Below, piece after piece: positions 1 to 8,106 of a DNA stretch of 64,000 bases (within the stretch, counting starts at the first letter, position 1; each line of letters starts with the position of its first letter). Where the stretch lies: contig NZ_JOCA01000009.1 in assembly GCF_000718785.1 (NCBI RefSeq), positions 124,001 through 188,000 of the forward strand, read 5' to 3'. The notes below the pieces were generated by a model that was not told the DNA's origin, did no database searches, and saw only the letters and a list, made by a program, of their open reading frames with translations. Origin of the DNA: Streptomyces sp. NRRL WC-3626. Lineage in GTDB: Bacteria > Actinomycetota > Actinomycetes > Streptomycetales > Streptomycetaceae. A program made the translations under genes and the position numbers.

Positions 1-949
1 GCGCGACGTCCTCCTTCCCGGCCTGCGGCAGTTCCACGGTGTCGACGCCGCCGTTGCGCTCCAGATAGGTGCCGATGGCTCCGCCGACGCCGCCGGAGAC
101 GAGCGCGAGCACGAGCGCGGCCCCGATGAGCACCCGCCGTCCCCGGCGCCGCTGCTGCTTCTCACTGACGAGGGCGGGCTCGGCCTGCTGCAACGGCGCG
201 GCGGCGGCCGCCGCCCAGGGGTCGTAACGCCCCCAGGGATCGGCGTCCGGACGCGCCTGCGCGGGGATGTGGGGCGCCGTGGATGCGCCGGGGGGTACCG
301 CGTCCGGGTGCGGGGCGGGGACCGGAGCCGGGGCCGGGGCCGGGGCCGCTCCATGCGGAGCTTTGACCAGGTCCGGGGCGGGCACCGGCGGCACGCCGTG
401 CGCCGGGGCGGGGGCCGGGGCCGCGCCCTGGTGCGGCGCCGCACCGTGCGCCGGGGTGGCGCCCTGCTGTGGCGGCGCGGTCGGGTCCGGGGCGGGGGCC
501 GGGGGTGTGGTGCCCTGGGGTGGCGTCTCCGGGGCCGTGGGAGGGGCCGTTTCGGCCATCCCGTGCGCCGGTGTCGCCGCCGGGTGCTGCACGGGCGGCG
601 CGGGCGCCCAGGGGCCCGGCTCACCGTACGGCGGGGTGCTGTAGGGGTCCGGGTCGTGCAGCGGCCCACGCCGTTCACCGACGGGCCCCGGCAGCGAGTC
701 GGATGCCCGCGCCCCGGAACCCCCGGGCGCGGGCTCGGCCGGGTGCTGGGGCGTGTCGGAACCGTGGGCGGGGGCGCCGGGTGGCACGGGACCGGCGGGT
801 TCCTGTGGGCGGTCGAGTTCGTAGTCGCCCTCGTCGGCGGGCTCGGTGGCCCGGTCGCGGGCCGGGTGGGCCAGTTCGAAGTCGCCGTCGCGTCCCTGCG
901 GACGCGTCGTCGGCTCCTCCCCCGATGGGCCCGGCTTCCCCTCGTTCAT
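1..949 (-). CDS. htrA: HtrA-like serine protease, N-terminal part (cut by window edge)
   Basis: Only the first 316 codons are present; the protease and PDZ domains lie beyond the left edge. The visible part is a long Pro/Ala/Gly-rich cytoplasmic segment of about 260 residues, a basic stretch (KQQRRRRGRR-like), and one membrane segment at about residues 272-293, followed by the start of the outside domain. The ATG at 949 has GGGGAG five bases upstream. It follows the anti-sigma gene on the same strand by 100 bases, the sigE-rseA-htrA order of actinobacteria, where HtrA is a membrane-anchored quality-control protease for misfolded exported proteins. The family call depends on this context and the architecture, because the catalytic Ser-His-Asp residues cannot be seen here. 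Confidence 0.75.
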   Translation of the reverse strand, partial: MNEGKPGPSGEEPTTRPQGRDGDFELAHPARDRATEPADEGDYELDRPQEPAGPVPPGAPAHGSDTPQHPAEPAPGGSGARASDSLPGPVGERRGPLHDPDPYSTPPYGEPGPWAPAPPVQHPAATPAHGMAETAPPTAPETPPQGTTPPAPAPDPTAPPQQGATPAHGAAPHQGAAPAPAPAHGVPPVPAPDLVKAPHGAAPAPAPAPVPAPHPDAVPPGASTAPHIPAQARPDADPWGRYDPWAAAAAAPLQQAEPALVSEKQQRRRGRRVLIGAALVLALVSGGVGGAIGTYLERNGGVDTVELPQAGKEDVA

Positions 950-1049
950 GCTCTCCCCACGGCTGGACACGGCGGTGGCCGCACCCGGCTGGGCCGGGGC
1001 GCGCCCCCTGGATTCAATCAGGTTCGCGCGCCCCTGCGCACTGGACGGC

Positions 1050-2000
1050 TCAGCGGGATGTCGCCGTGGGTGCCGGTGTCGTACCGGCGGTGACGAGGCC
1101 GGGCTCCTTGAGACCGGCGGAGAGGGCCCACGTGGTGAGCGTGAGCGGCGGGGTCGAGGCGAGCGGCCGTATCAGCGGGGACAGGGCCGTCGCACCTCCC
1201 GTCACCGGCGTGCCCGTCGTGGGGTGGTGCTCCGTCGGCGCCGGGTTTCCGGGCAGCAGCGGGGCCGAGACCATGACCGGGGCGGCCGGGGCGTCCGCGA
1301 GCGCGCTCTGCCCCGTCAGCTGCCCCAGCAGCGGACCCGCGCCACGGCGCCGCTGGGAGTCGGGCAGCGCGGCTCCCGTCCCCTGCGTACGCATCGGCGT
1401 GACATTGCTGCCCTTGCCCGCGCCGCGCGCCTCCGCGTCGGCGGGCGTGACCGTGGTGACCCCGCCGAGCGCGATCGCGGCCAGCGACACCGCTCCGGCG
1501 GCGACGAACGCGAACCGCAGCCCGCGGGAGGACGGCCGGTCGGTGTCATGGCGGCCGACGTCATGCACGGCGAAGCCACCGCTGTTCGCCGCGGCCGCCG
1601 GCTCGTGCCGCCGGACGGGCGTGTACGCGAACTCGAAGCGCTCGCCGCGCCGGGCCCCGAAGACCCCGAGACCACCGCCGAGCCGCCCCGGCGTGCCGCC
1701 CGGCAGTCCTCCGCCGCTCAGCGGGGAGCCGCCGTCGCCGAGGTCTCCCCCGGCCGGCAGGCCCTGGAGGCGGGCCAGGAAGCTCTCGGAGGGCGGCGGG
1801 GGCGCCGCCTCCGCGAACACGTTCTTCAGCCGGCGCTGCGCGTCCACCTCCGTCTTGCACTTCGCGCAGGTGGCGACATGCGCCAGTACGCGCTCACGCG
1901 CGTCATGACCGAGCTCCCCGTCCACCAGGGCGGAGAGTCGGTCTCCCAGGTGCTGCTCTGCGAGGCGTCCCTCGGACGACTTCGGCTGTGAACCGCTCAC
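1050..2000 (-). CDS. Zinc-binding anti-sigma factor (RseA-like, ZAS family)
   Basis: This 316-residue protein should hold the upstream ECF sigma factor inactive at the membrane. It has the HxxxCxxC signature of zinc anti-sigma factors at H41, C45 and C48, a Gly/Pro-rich linker, and one membrane segment at about residues 162-182 followed by an outside tail of about 130 residues. The start is the GTG at 2000, which overlaps the sigma factor stop as GTGA, so the two are probably translationally coupled. The longer upstream reading of the frame lies inside the sigma gene and was not used. The substrate sigma factor is inferred from adjacency. The downstream htrA-like gene fits a stress circuit in which the protease is a target or feedback element. 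Confidence 0.88.
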   Translation of the reverse strand: MSGSQPKSSEGRLAEQHLGDRLSALVDGELGHDARERVLAHVATCAKCKTEVDAQRRLKNVFAEAAPPPPSESFLARLQGLPAGGDLGDGGSPLSGGGLPGGTPGRLGGGLGVFGARRGERFEFAYTPVRRHEPAAAANSGGFAVHDVGRHDTDRPSSRGLRFAFVAAGAVSLAAIALGGVTTVTPADAEARGAGKGSNVTPMRTQGTGAALPDSQRRRGAGPLLGQLTGQSALADAPAAPVMVSAPLLPGNPAPTEHHPTTGTPVTGGATALSPLIRPLASTPPLTLTTWALSAGLKEPGLVTAGTTPAPTATSR

Positions 2001-2770
2001 GCGCTCGCGCCCCCTCCTCCCAGTGCGGGAACACGCGGCACGAAGGAGCGGCGCTCCGCGCGCGCCTGCGGCGAGCGGTGCGCCAGGGCCTTGCGCAGCT
2101 GGGAACGGCCCCGGTGGATCCGGGACCGGACGGTGCCGAGCTTGACGCCCAGAGTGGCCGCGATCTCCTCGTACGACAGTCCTTCGATGTCGCACAGGAC
2201 GACGGCGGCACGGAATTCGGGGGCGAGGGTGTCGAGGGCCTGCTGGACGTCCGCGTCGAAGTGGGCGTCGTTGAAGACCTGCTGGGGCGAGGGCTCCTTG
2301 CTGGGCAGCCGCTCGGCCGCGTCCTCACCGAGCGCGTCGAAGCGGATGCGCTGCTTCCTGCGGACCATGTCCAGGAACAGGTTGGTGGTGATGCGGTGCA
2401 GCCAGCCCTCGAAGGTGCCCGGCGTGTACGTCGACAGGGAGCGGAAGACGCGGACGAAGACCTCCTGGGTGAGGTCCTCCGCGTCGTGCTGGTTGCCGGT
2501 GAGGCGGTACGCGAGCCGGTAGACCCGGCCGCTGTGCATGCTGACGATCTCCTCCCAGGTGGGCGGAGTCCACGCCTGCCCGTCCGCGTCGCTGGAGAAG
2601 GTCGCGGTCTGGGCCGGGTCGCCGGCGCGGTGGTGGTCAGCAGCGGTGTCGTTCACGGATTTCGGCCTGCCCGCCGATCCGAGGAAGCGCCGCAGCACTC
2701 CTCCGCGATCCACAGGCGCAGCCGCACCTCCCCTATCGGCTCTGGTGGTGTCCAGTGGAGCCCCTACCAT
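1997..2770 (-). CDS. ECF RNA polymerase sigma factor (mycobacterial SigE-like)
   Basis: The protein directs RNA polymerase to extracytoplasmic-stress promoters. Sigma region 2 lies at about residues 75-140 (with the acidic [10 protein letters not shown] segment) and region 4 at about 175-230 (helix-turn-helix around [11 protein letters not shown]). An upstream TTG/GTG/ATG choice allows up to 300 residues, but the ATG at 2770 is preceded by GAGG at good spacing and gives 257 residues, which I recall as the length of M. tuberculosis SigE. The order methyltransferase / sigma / anti-sigma / htrA is that of the mycobacterial locus. The Streptomyces gene called sigE is a different sigma factor, so I give no symbol. 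A GGAAC-N18-GTT motif about 150 bases upstream suggests autoregulation. Confidence 0.9.
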   Translation of the reverse strand: MVGAPLDTTRADRGGAAAPVDRGGVLRRFLGSAGRPKSVNDTAADHHRAGDPAQTATFSSDADGQAWTPPTWEEIVSMHSGRVYRLAYRLTGNQHDAEDLTQEVFVRVFRSLSTYTPGTFEGWLHRITTNLFLDMVRRKQRIRFDALGEDAAERLPSKEPSPQQVFNDAHFDADVQQALDTLAPEFRAAVVLCDIEGLSYEEIAATLGVKLGTVRSRIHRGRSQLRKALAHRSPQARAERRSFVPRVPALGGGGASA

Positions 2771-2890
2771 AGCCACCTCGCCCGTTAGCTCCGGATAAGC
2801 GGTTTTACGAGAATTTGATCTGGGCTGCCACGGCTCGTACGGCTGCGTCAGCACTTGCTCGGCGTCCTCGTCCACTGCCTGCCCCCCGTC

Positions 2891-3631
2891 ATGGCACACG
2901 CCACTTCCTCACCTCTTGGAACGACCGGTCCCATCAGCAGGTTCCCGACGCCAACGGATACAGTCACGCCCAGGCATCCACGGGGACAGGAGAGGGTCAT
3001 TACCGCCAACCGGCAGACGAGCTGGGCGTTCGCCGACGCCTATGTCGCCGAGGACGAAGCACTGCACTGGGCCCGTGACCGGGCCCGTGACGCGGGGCTG
3101 CGCTCGGTGTCGCCCGGCACGGGCGCGGCGCTGCGGCTGCTCGCCGCGAGCGTGGACGCCAAGGCGGTCGCGGAGATCGGCACCGGCTGCGGCGTCTCCG
3201 GGATCCATCTGCTGCACGGGATGCGGCCGGACGGGGTGCTGACCACGGTCGACCAGGAGCCGGAGCACCAGCAGTCGGCCCGCCAGGCCTTCCGTGACGC
3301 CGGTTTCGCCGGCAACCGGGCCCGCTTCATCCCCGGCAGCGCGCTGGACGTCCTGCCCCGTCTCGCGGACGCCGGCTACGACCTGGTGTTCTGCGACGGC
3401 GACCGGCAGGAGTACCAGGACTATCTCGCCGAATCGTTGCGTCTGCTGCGCCCGGGAGGCCTGGTCGCCTTCGAAGGCGTCTTCGCGAACGGCCGCACGG
3501 TGGACTCGGGTCCGCAGCCCACGGAGGTGCTGCGCCTGCGGGAACTGGTGCGGGCCGTACGCGAGAGCACGGAACTGGTGTCGTCGCTGCTGCCGGTGGG
3601 AGACGGGCTCCTCTGCGCCGTCAAGCGCTGA
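2891..3631 (+). CDS. SAM-dependent O-methyltransferase (Rv1220c-like)
   Basis: A class I methyltransferase of the O-methyltransferase_3 type. The SAM-binding glycine loop [10 protein letters not shown] is at about residues 95-104, an acidic residue ends strand 2 (TTVDQEPEH), and a late [12 protein letters not shown] strand is typical of the fold. The acceptor is unknown. It is divergent from the ECF sigma factor, as the homologous gene is in mycobacteria. The start is uncertain: the ATG at 2891 gives 246 residues, an ATG at 2855 would add 12, but conserved sequence seems to begin near [10 protein letters not shown] (about 2997). If the motif at 2918-2945 is a promoter, translation must start after about 2953, where only an ATT at 2999 is available. 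A strong terminator follows at 3671. Confidence 0.8.
   Translation: MAHATSSPLGTTGPISRFPTPTDTVTPRHPRGQERVITANRQTSWAFADAYVAEDEALHWARDRARDAGLRSVSPGTGAALRLLAASVDAKAVAEIGTGCGVSGIHLLHGMRPDGVLTTVDQEPEHQQSARQAFRDAGFAGNRARFIPGSALDVLPRLADAGYDLVFCDGDRQEYQDYLAESLRLLRPGGLVAFEGVFANGRTVDSGPQPTEVLRLRELVRAVRESTELVSSLLPVGDGLLCAVKR
2918..2945. promoter_or_regulatory. Symmetric divergent ECF-type promoter motif
   Basis: GGAAC at 2918-2922 is followed after 18 bases by GTTCC at 2941-2945. Read on the plus strand this is a -35 GGAAC and -10 GTT for the methyltransferase; read on the minus strand the same bases give GGAAC-N18-GTT toward the sigma factor. ECF sigma factors commonly use GGAAC/T with GTT or TCT 16-19 bases further. 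The minus-strand start would leave a leader of about 140 bases before the sigma ATG. The plus-strand start near 2953 would fall inside the methyltransferase frame as drawn here, which questions that gene's start. Confidence 0.5.
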
Positions 3632-3670
3632 CCGGCGCACCCGTTCTACGCCCCGCGCCCGTACGTGAAA

Positions 3671-3708
3671 CAGCCGCCCCGGCACCGCGTGCGGCACCGG
3701 GGCGGCTG
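3671..3708. terminator. Bidirectional hairpin terminator
   Basis: CAGCCGCCCCGG at 3671-3682 pairs perfectly with CCGGGGCGGCTG at 3697-3708, and the 14-base loop can form a further short CCGC/GCGG stem. It separates the convergent methyltransferase and DUF3117 genes, so it can serve both. Confidence 0.75.
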
Positions 3709-3730
3709 AAAGGGTATGGTCGCTTGCGCG

Positions 3731-3898
3731 TCAGCCGACGACCTTCTTGAGGGCGTCGCCGAGCGCGTCGGCCTCGTCCGGGGTCAGCTCGACGACGAGC
3801 CGACCGCCGCCTTCGAGCGGAACGCGCATGACGATGCCCCGCCCCTCCTTGGTCACCTCGAGCGGGCCATCACCCGTCCGCGGCTTCATGGCCGCCAT
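3731..3898 (-). CDS. Small conserved protein, DUF3117 family
   Basis: A 55-residue protein beginning MAAMKPRTGDGPLEV and ending in a helix rich in Asp/Glu/Lys. The pattern (short, KPRTGDGPLEVTKEGRGIVMR core) is the actinobacterial DUF3117 family, for example Rv1211. Its function is unknown. The ATG at 3898 has an AAGGGG site eight bases upstream. No signal peptide or membrane segment is present. Its position between the sigma factor module and tag matches the mycobacterial order, which supports it being a real, old gene rather than a chance frame. Confidence 0.85.
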   Translation of the reverse strand: MAAMKPRTGDGPLEVTKEGRGIVMRVPLEGGGRLVVELTPDEADALGDALKKVVG

Positions 3899-4278
3899 GC
3901 TCGTTCCCCTTCCTGAAACCCGGCTGAAACGTCAGAGCCGACGGCCCACTGAAGGGCACCTGCGGTCCTCGAAGCAGGACACACGCCACCGGCATCGAAC
4001 ACATTGCTTCCAGGCCATTATCCCGCATGGCGGGACCCGATGACCAACATCAGTCGGCATCGCTTGGGCAACGCGCGCGAGCAAAACCACCCAATTCGGC
4101 GATGTGACTGCGATACTGCGCCGCCCCACGGACTCCCGGCGGCCGGAAACCCGCGGAAATTGTTTGACGCAGGTCACACACCGGTCATCCGCCACGGCCG
4201 GTGATCTCCGTCATGCTGTCTGGCAGACGGGGATGTACTCGCCGGTACGTCCCGAGCCGCCGTACGGAGGGATACGCC
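3899..4278. other. Intergenic region, 380 bases, divergent promoters
   Basis: No gene is apparent. The region lies between DUF3117 (minus) and the enoyl-CoA hydratase (plus), so it should hold both promoters. On the minus strand TTGGTC and GATAAT hexamers are about 19 bases apart near 4015-4045, overlapping a small perfect inverted repeat (TCCCGC-ATG-GCGGGA at 4021-4035). On the plus strand a TTGACG lies at 4164 but no convincing -10 follows. These are weak suggestions only. Confidence 0.35.
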
Positions 4279-5082
4279 ATGGCCGACACCGTGCTCTACG
4301 AGGTGAGCGACGGACTCGCGACGATCACGCTGAACCGCCCGGAGGCGATGAACGCGCTGAACGTCGCGGCGAAGGCCGCCCTCCGGGACGCGCTCCGGTC
4401 CGCCGCGGACGACGACGCCGTACGGGCCGTGCTGCTGACCGCGGCCGGGGACCGGGCGTTCTGTGTCGGGCAGGACCTCAAGGAGCACATCGGGCTGCTG
4501 GCCGCCGACCGGGAGAGCGGTTCGGGGCAGACGATGAGCACGGTGCGCGAGCACTACAACCCGATCGTGAGGGCGATCGCCGGGGCCGCCAAGCCGGTGG
4601 TCGCGGCGGTGAACGGGGTCGCGGCGGGCGCCGGCTTCGGGTTCGCGCTGGCCGCGGACTACCGGATCGTCGCGGAGACGGCCGCGTTCAACACCTCGTT
4701 CGCCGGGGTGGCGCTGACCGCGGACTCCGGGATCTCCTGGACGCTGCCGCGCGTGATCGGCTCCGGGCGGGCCATGGATCTGCTGCTGTTCCCGCGCAAC
4801 GTCCCGGCGCGGGAGGCGTACGAGCTGGGGATCGCGAACCGGGTGGTTCCGGCGGCGGAGCTGCGGGCGGAGGCGGAGAAGGTGGCGCGGGCCCTGGCCC
4901 AGGGGCCGACGGTGGCGTACGCGGCGTTGAAGGAGTCCGTCGCGTACGGGCTGAGCCGCTCGCTGGAGGAGGCGCTGGAGAAGGAGGACGAGCTGCAGAC
5001 CCGCGCGGGGTCCTCCGAGGACCATGTGATCGCGGTCGAGGCGTTCGTGAACAAGGCGACGCCTCGGTATGTGGGCCGGTGA
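4279..5082 (+). CDS. Enoyl-CoA hydratase/isomerase family protein (PaaG-like)
   Basis: A 267-residue crotonase-fold enzyme acting on an acyl-CoA. The oxyanion-hole segments are FCVGQDL (residues 61-67) and VAAGAGF (114-120). The usual second catalytic Glu is replaced by an Asp in TADSG (about residue 149), the arrangement of PaaG-type epoxide/enoyl isomerases rather than classical hydratases. No other phenylacetate genes are nearby, so the substrate cannot be assigned. The ATG at 4279 has GGAGG eight bases upstream; the longer frame from 4201 lacks one. It is a single gene, convergent with tag. Confidence 0.82.
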   Translation: MADTVLYEVSDGLATITLNRPEAMNALNVAAKAALRDALRSAADDDAVRAVLLTAAGDRAFCVGQDLKEHIGLLAADRESGSGQTMSTVREHYNPIVRAIAGAAKPVVAAVNGVAAGAGFGFALAADYRIVAETAAFNTSFAGVALTADSGISWTLPRVIGSGRAMDLLLFPRNVPAREAYELGIANRVVPAAELRAEAEKVARALAQGPTVAYAALKESVAYGLSRSLEEALEKEDELQTRAGSSEDHVIAVEAFVNKATPRYVGR

Positions 5083-5143
5083 GATTCCGGTGAGCTCGGA
5101 GGTGCGGGTGCGTGGTGGTTCGTCGCGCCCCGCGGAGGAGCCG

Positions 5144-5752
5144 CTAGCGGACAGGGCCCCGCACTCCTGACGGAACATTTCTCGCCCCGCAGGTTTCCAA
5201 GTGGTCGTTGACCAGGCCACAGGCCTGCATCAGGGCGTACGCCGTTGTCGGGCCCACGAAACGCAGGCCCTGCTTCTTCAGGGTCTTCGACAGAGTTGTC
5301 GACTCCGGGGTCACCGCCGGGACGTCGGCGATGGTTTTCGGGACCGGGCGGCCGTCCGGGTCCGGGGCGTGGGACCAGATCAGGGTGTCCAGGTCGCCGG
5401 GCGCCCACGTGGCCAGCTCGCGGGCGTTGGCGAGCGTCGCGTCGATCTTGGCGCGGTTGCGGATGATGCCCGTGTCGGCCAGCAGGCGCTCGCGGTCGGT
5501 GTCGGTGAACTTCGCAACCTCGGCGATCTTGAAGCCGGCGAAGGCGGCACGGAAGCCGGGGCGCCGCCGCAGGATGGTGATCCAGGACAGCCCGGACTGG
5601 AACGCCTCCAGGCTGAGGCGCTCGAAGAGCGCGTCGTCGCCGTGGACCGGGCGGCCCCACTCCTCGTCGTGGTACGTCACATAGTCCGGGGTGGACAGCG
5701 CCCACGGGCAGCGCGGGACGCCGTCCGGTCCGGCCGCCGCTTCCTTGCTCAC
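5144..5752 (-). CDS. tag: DNA-3-methyladenine glycosylase I
   Basis: This 202-residue enzyme removes 3-methyladenine from alkylated DNA, starting base excision repair. The zinc ligands expected for TAG are present at both ends: C15 and H28 near the N-terminus, and H184 and C188 (HxxxC) near the C-terminus. The segment CPWALSTPDYVTYHDEEWG is characteristic, including the acidic residues of the base-recognition pocket. The GTG start at 5752 overlaps the stop of the upstream DivIVA-like gene as GTGA, so the two are one translational unit. The tag/DivIVA-like/folP2 neighbourhood is shared with mycobacteria (Rv1210-Rv1207). Confidence 0.92.
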   Translation of the reverse strand: MSKEAAAGPDGVPRCPWALSTPDYVTYHDEEWGRPVHGDDALFERLSLEAFQSGLSWITILRRRPGFRAAFAGFKIAEVAKFTDTDRERLLADTGIIRNRAKIDATLANARELATWAPGDLDTLIWSHAPDPDGRPVPKTIADVPAVTPESTTLSKTLKKQGLRFVGPTTAYALMQACGLVNDHLETCGARNVPSGVRGPVR

Positions 5753-6111
5753 AGGTGCCCGTCCTCCGGGTGCGTGGCCGGCTTGTCCATGGAGAGGTGC
5801 GCCGCGGCGGCACGCACCCCGGCCAGCGCGGACTCCAGGTCGGCGATCCGGGCGTCGCGCTCGGACAGCTCCGCGCCCAGCCTGCCGAGCGCGTCGTCCA
5901 CCTCGGCCATGCGGTAGCCGCGGGCGGCGAGCGGGAAGCGCAGTCCGTCCACGTCCGCCCGGCTGACCGGCCGGTCCGGCGGCAGGGCGTCCCAGAGCCG
6001 CTCGGGCGCGGCATCGGGCAGCGGGCCGTTCTCGCCGCCGCTCACCACGGCGAGCGTCACCGCGGTGACCACGACGGCGAGCGCGACGACCAGGAACAGG
6101 AACATAACCAT
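5749..6111 (-). CDS. Small membrane-anchored DivIVA-domain protein
   Basis: About 120 residues: an N-terminal membrane segment (MVMFLFLVVALAVVV onward), a short linker, and a DivIVA-like motif FPLAARGYRMAEVDDALGRL followed by a coiled coil of heptad-like repeats (LGAELSERDARIADLES). DivIVA proteins mark curved membranes and poles and recruit growth factors in actinobacteria. This is a minimal, membrane-bound version with unknown role. Possible starts are GTG 6126, ATG 6111 and ATG 6105; I prefer 6111 because a G-rich site lies about eight bases upstream. It is coupled to tag by a GTGA overlap. Confidence 0.8.
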   Translation of the reverse strand: MVMFLFLVVALAVVVTAVTLAVVSGGENGPLPDAAPERLWDALPPDRPVSRADVDGLRFPLAARGYRMAEVDDALGRLGAELSERDARIADLESALAGVRAAAAHLSMDKPATHPEDGHL

Positions 6112-6263
6112 CGCCGGGGCCCCCACGGTCGGATGAGTCGGTGTCGGATCGGTCGGAGTCGGATGTGTGGCTCCGATCGTGCCATGCGAGTCTGACAGGC
6201 GAGGCCGCCGGACGTGTCACGGGTGGCTCAGGACGGGATCGTACGAGGAAGAGGTCACAGGGG

Positions 6264-7124
6264 ATGCTCAGGCTGGGCAAGCGGGAATTCGGGCCGCAGG
6301 AGCGGGTGATCATGGCGATCGTGAACCGGACCCCTGACTCCTTCTACGACCAGGGCGCCACGTTCCGCGACGAGCCCGCGCTCATGCGTGTGGAACAGGC
6401 GGTGGCGGACGGCGCCGCGATCATCGACATCGGCGGCGTGAAGGCCGGCCCCGGCGAGGAGGTCACCGCCGAGGAGGAGGCGCGGCGGACCGTCGGTTTC
6501 GTCGCCGAGGTGCGGCGGCGCTTCCCGGACGTCGTGATCAGCGTGGACACCTGGCGGCACGATGTCGGCGAGGCGGTGTGCGAGGCGGGCGCGGACGTCC
6601 TGAACGACGCGTGGGGCGGGGTCGACCCACGGCTCGCTGAGGTCGCCGCGCGGTACGGCGCGGGGCTGGTGTGCACCCACGCGGGCGGGGCGCGGCCGCG
6701 GACCCGGCCGCACCGGGTGTCGTACGACGACGTCATGGCGGACATTCTCCGGGTGACCGTGGGGCTGGCGGAGCGGGCGGTGTCGCTGGGGGTGCCGCGG
6801 GAGTCGGTGATGATCGATCCGGGGCACGACTTCGGGAAGAACACGCGGCACAGTCTGGAGGCGACCCGGCGGTTGGGGGAGATGGTCTCCACGGGGTGGC
6901 CGGTGTTGGTGTCCTTGTCCAACAAGGACTTCGTGGGGGAGAGCCTGGACCGGCCGGTCAAGGAGCGGGTGGTGGGGACGCTGGCCACGACCGCCGTGTC
7001 CGCGTGGCTGGGGGCGCGGGTGTACCGGGTGCATGAGGTCGCCGAGACTCGGCAGGTGCTGGACATGGTGTCCGCGATCGCCGGGGAGCGGGGGCCGGCT
7101 GTGGGGCGCAGAGGGCTGGCGTAG
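6264..7124 (+). CDS. folP: Dihydropteroate synthase-like protein (FolP2 type)
   Basis: A 286-residue TIM-barrel protein of the dihydropteroate synthase family, which couples p-aminobenzoate to a pterin diphosphate. The first loop NRTPDSF (residues 21-27) and the late DPGHDFGKN segment fit the family. The second loop reads DIGGVKAGPG where authentic enzymes have a Ser-x-Arg-Pro, and CTHAGG replaces the usual MHMRG-like strand. These are features of the actinobacterial FolP2 group (Rv1207), which I recall as lacking normal synthase activity. The ATG at 6264 was chosen over the long upstream frame. A GC-rich hairpin follows at 7144. Confidence 0.85.
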   Translation: MLRLGKREFGPQERVIMAIVNRTPDSFYDQGATFRDEPALMRVEQAVADGAAIIDIGGVKAGPGEEVTAEEEARRTVGFVAEVRRRFPDVVISVDTWRHDVGEAVCEAGADVLNDAWGGVDPRLAEVAARYGAGLVCTHAGGARPRTRPHRVSYDDVMADILRVTVGLAERAVSLGVPRESVMIDPGHDFGKNTRHSLEATRRLGEMVSTGWPVLVSLSNKDFVGESLDRPVKERVVGTLATTAVSAWLGARVYRVHEVAETRQVLDMVSAIAGERGPAVGRRGLA

Positions 7125-7143
7125 GGGGTTCCCGCCGCCCCTT

Positions 7144-7163
7144 CCGGGGGCTCCCGCCCCCGG
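7144..7163. terminator. Short GC hairpin, likely terminator
   Basis: CCGGGGGC (7144-7151), loop TCCC, GCCCCCGG (7156-7163): a perfect 8-bp stem with a 4-base loop just after folP and before the convergent LOG-family gene. There is no T-run, as is usual in Streptomyces. Confidence 0.5.
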
Positions 7164-7238
7164 CCCTCGGCCCTGGCCCGCCCGCCGCCCGGCTGGGGAG
7201 TCGAAAAGGCGCCCTGCGAGCGCCCTTCCACAGCCCCT

Positions 7239-7997
7239 CTAGCGGCCCGCCTCCTTCGAGACCAGGGCCACTGCCTCGTCCACGTCGTCCGTGACGTGGA
7301 ACAGGAGGAGGTCCTTCTCGGCCGCCTTGCCCTGGGCGATGACCGTGTGGCGGAGCCAGTCGACCAGGCCGCCCCAGTACTCCGTGCCGAACAGGACGAT
7401 GGGGAACTGGGTGACCTTCTGCGTCTGGACCAGGGTCAGGGCCTCGAAGAGTTCGTCCAGGGTGCCCAGGCCGCCGGGCAGGACCACGAAGCCCTGCGCG
7501 TACTTCACGAACATCATCTTGCGGACGAAGAAGTACCGGAAGTTCAGGCCGATGTCGACATAGCGGTTCAGCCCCTGCTCGAACGGCAGCTCGATGCCCA
7601 GGCCGACCGAGAGGCCCTCCGCCTCCAGCGCGCCCTTGTTGGCCGCCTCCATCGCGCCGGGGCCGCCGCCGGTGATCACCGCGAAGCCCGCCTCGACCAG
7701 GCCCCGGCCGAGCTCGACACCCGCCGCGTACTCCGGGGAGTCCACCGGCGTACGCGCCGAGCCGAAGACGCTGATCGCCGGCGGGAGTTCGGCGAGCGTG
7801 CCGAAGCCCTCGATGAACTCCGACTGGATGCGCAGCACCCGCCACGGGTCCGTGTGGACCCAGTCCGTGGGCGCGCGCTCGTCCAGCAGCCGCTGGTCGG
7901 TGGTGCTCGCCTGCACCTGGCCCCGCCGGCGGAGGACCGGCCCGAGCCGCTGTTCGTCCGGCGGCTGCTTCTTCCCCACGGGGTTACCGGTCGCCAT
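7239..7997 (-). CDS. LOG family protein (TIGR00730, cytokinin-riboside monophosphate phosphoribohydrolase-like)
   Basis: A 252-residue Rossmann-fold protein. It carries both LOG family signatures: GGGPGAMEAANKGA at residues 110-123 and PGGLGTLDE at 174-182, which form the nucleotide-5'-monophosphate binding and ribose-hydrolysis site. Bacterial LOG proteins release free bases from AMP-type nucleotides, including cytokinin precursors. The N-terminal 60 residues are an added polar segment. Its place between folP2 and dapE matches Rv1205 in mycobacteria. The physiological substrate in this organism is unknown. Confidence 0.88.
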   Translation of the reverse strand: MATGNPVGKKQPPDEQRLGPVLRRRGQVQASTTDQRLLDERAPTDWVHTDPWRVLRIQSEFIEGFGTLAELPPAISVFGSARTPVDSPEYAAGVELGRGLVEAGFAVITGGGPGAMEAANKGALEAEGLSVGLGIELPFEQGLNRYVDIGLNFRYFFVRKMMFVKYAQGFVVLPGGLGTLDELFEALTLVQTQKVTQFPIVLFGTEYWGGLVDWLRHTVIAQGKAAEKDLLLFHVTDDVDEAVALVSKEAGR

Positions 7998-8106
7998 GTG
8001 CGCTCCCTCCGTCGTGCCAGTCGTTCCACCTCAGCGTAGATCCACTCGGGTTACGTACGAGGGACCTCAGCATGTCCGGCACACAGCGGCCCAAACCCGG
8101 CGCGCG

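Noticed and set aside
267..1991. Several plus-strand open frames across the htrA-like and anti-sigma genes
   Set aside because: They are antisense shadows with Arg/Pro/Gly-rich compositions and no recognisable domain.
4164..4192. TTGACG-based promoter for the enoyl-CoA hydratase
   Set aside because: No acceptable -10 hexamer is found at 16-19 bases, so I do not list it as a promoter.
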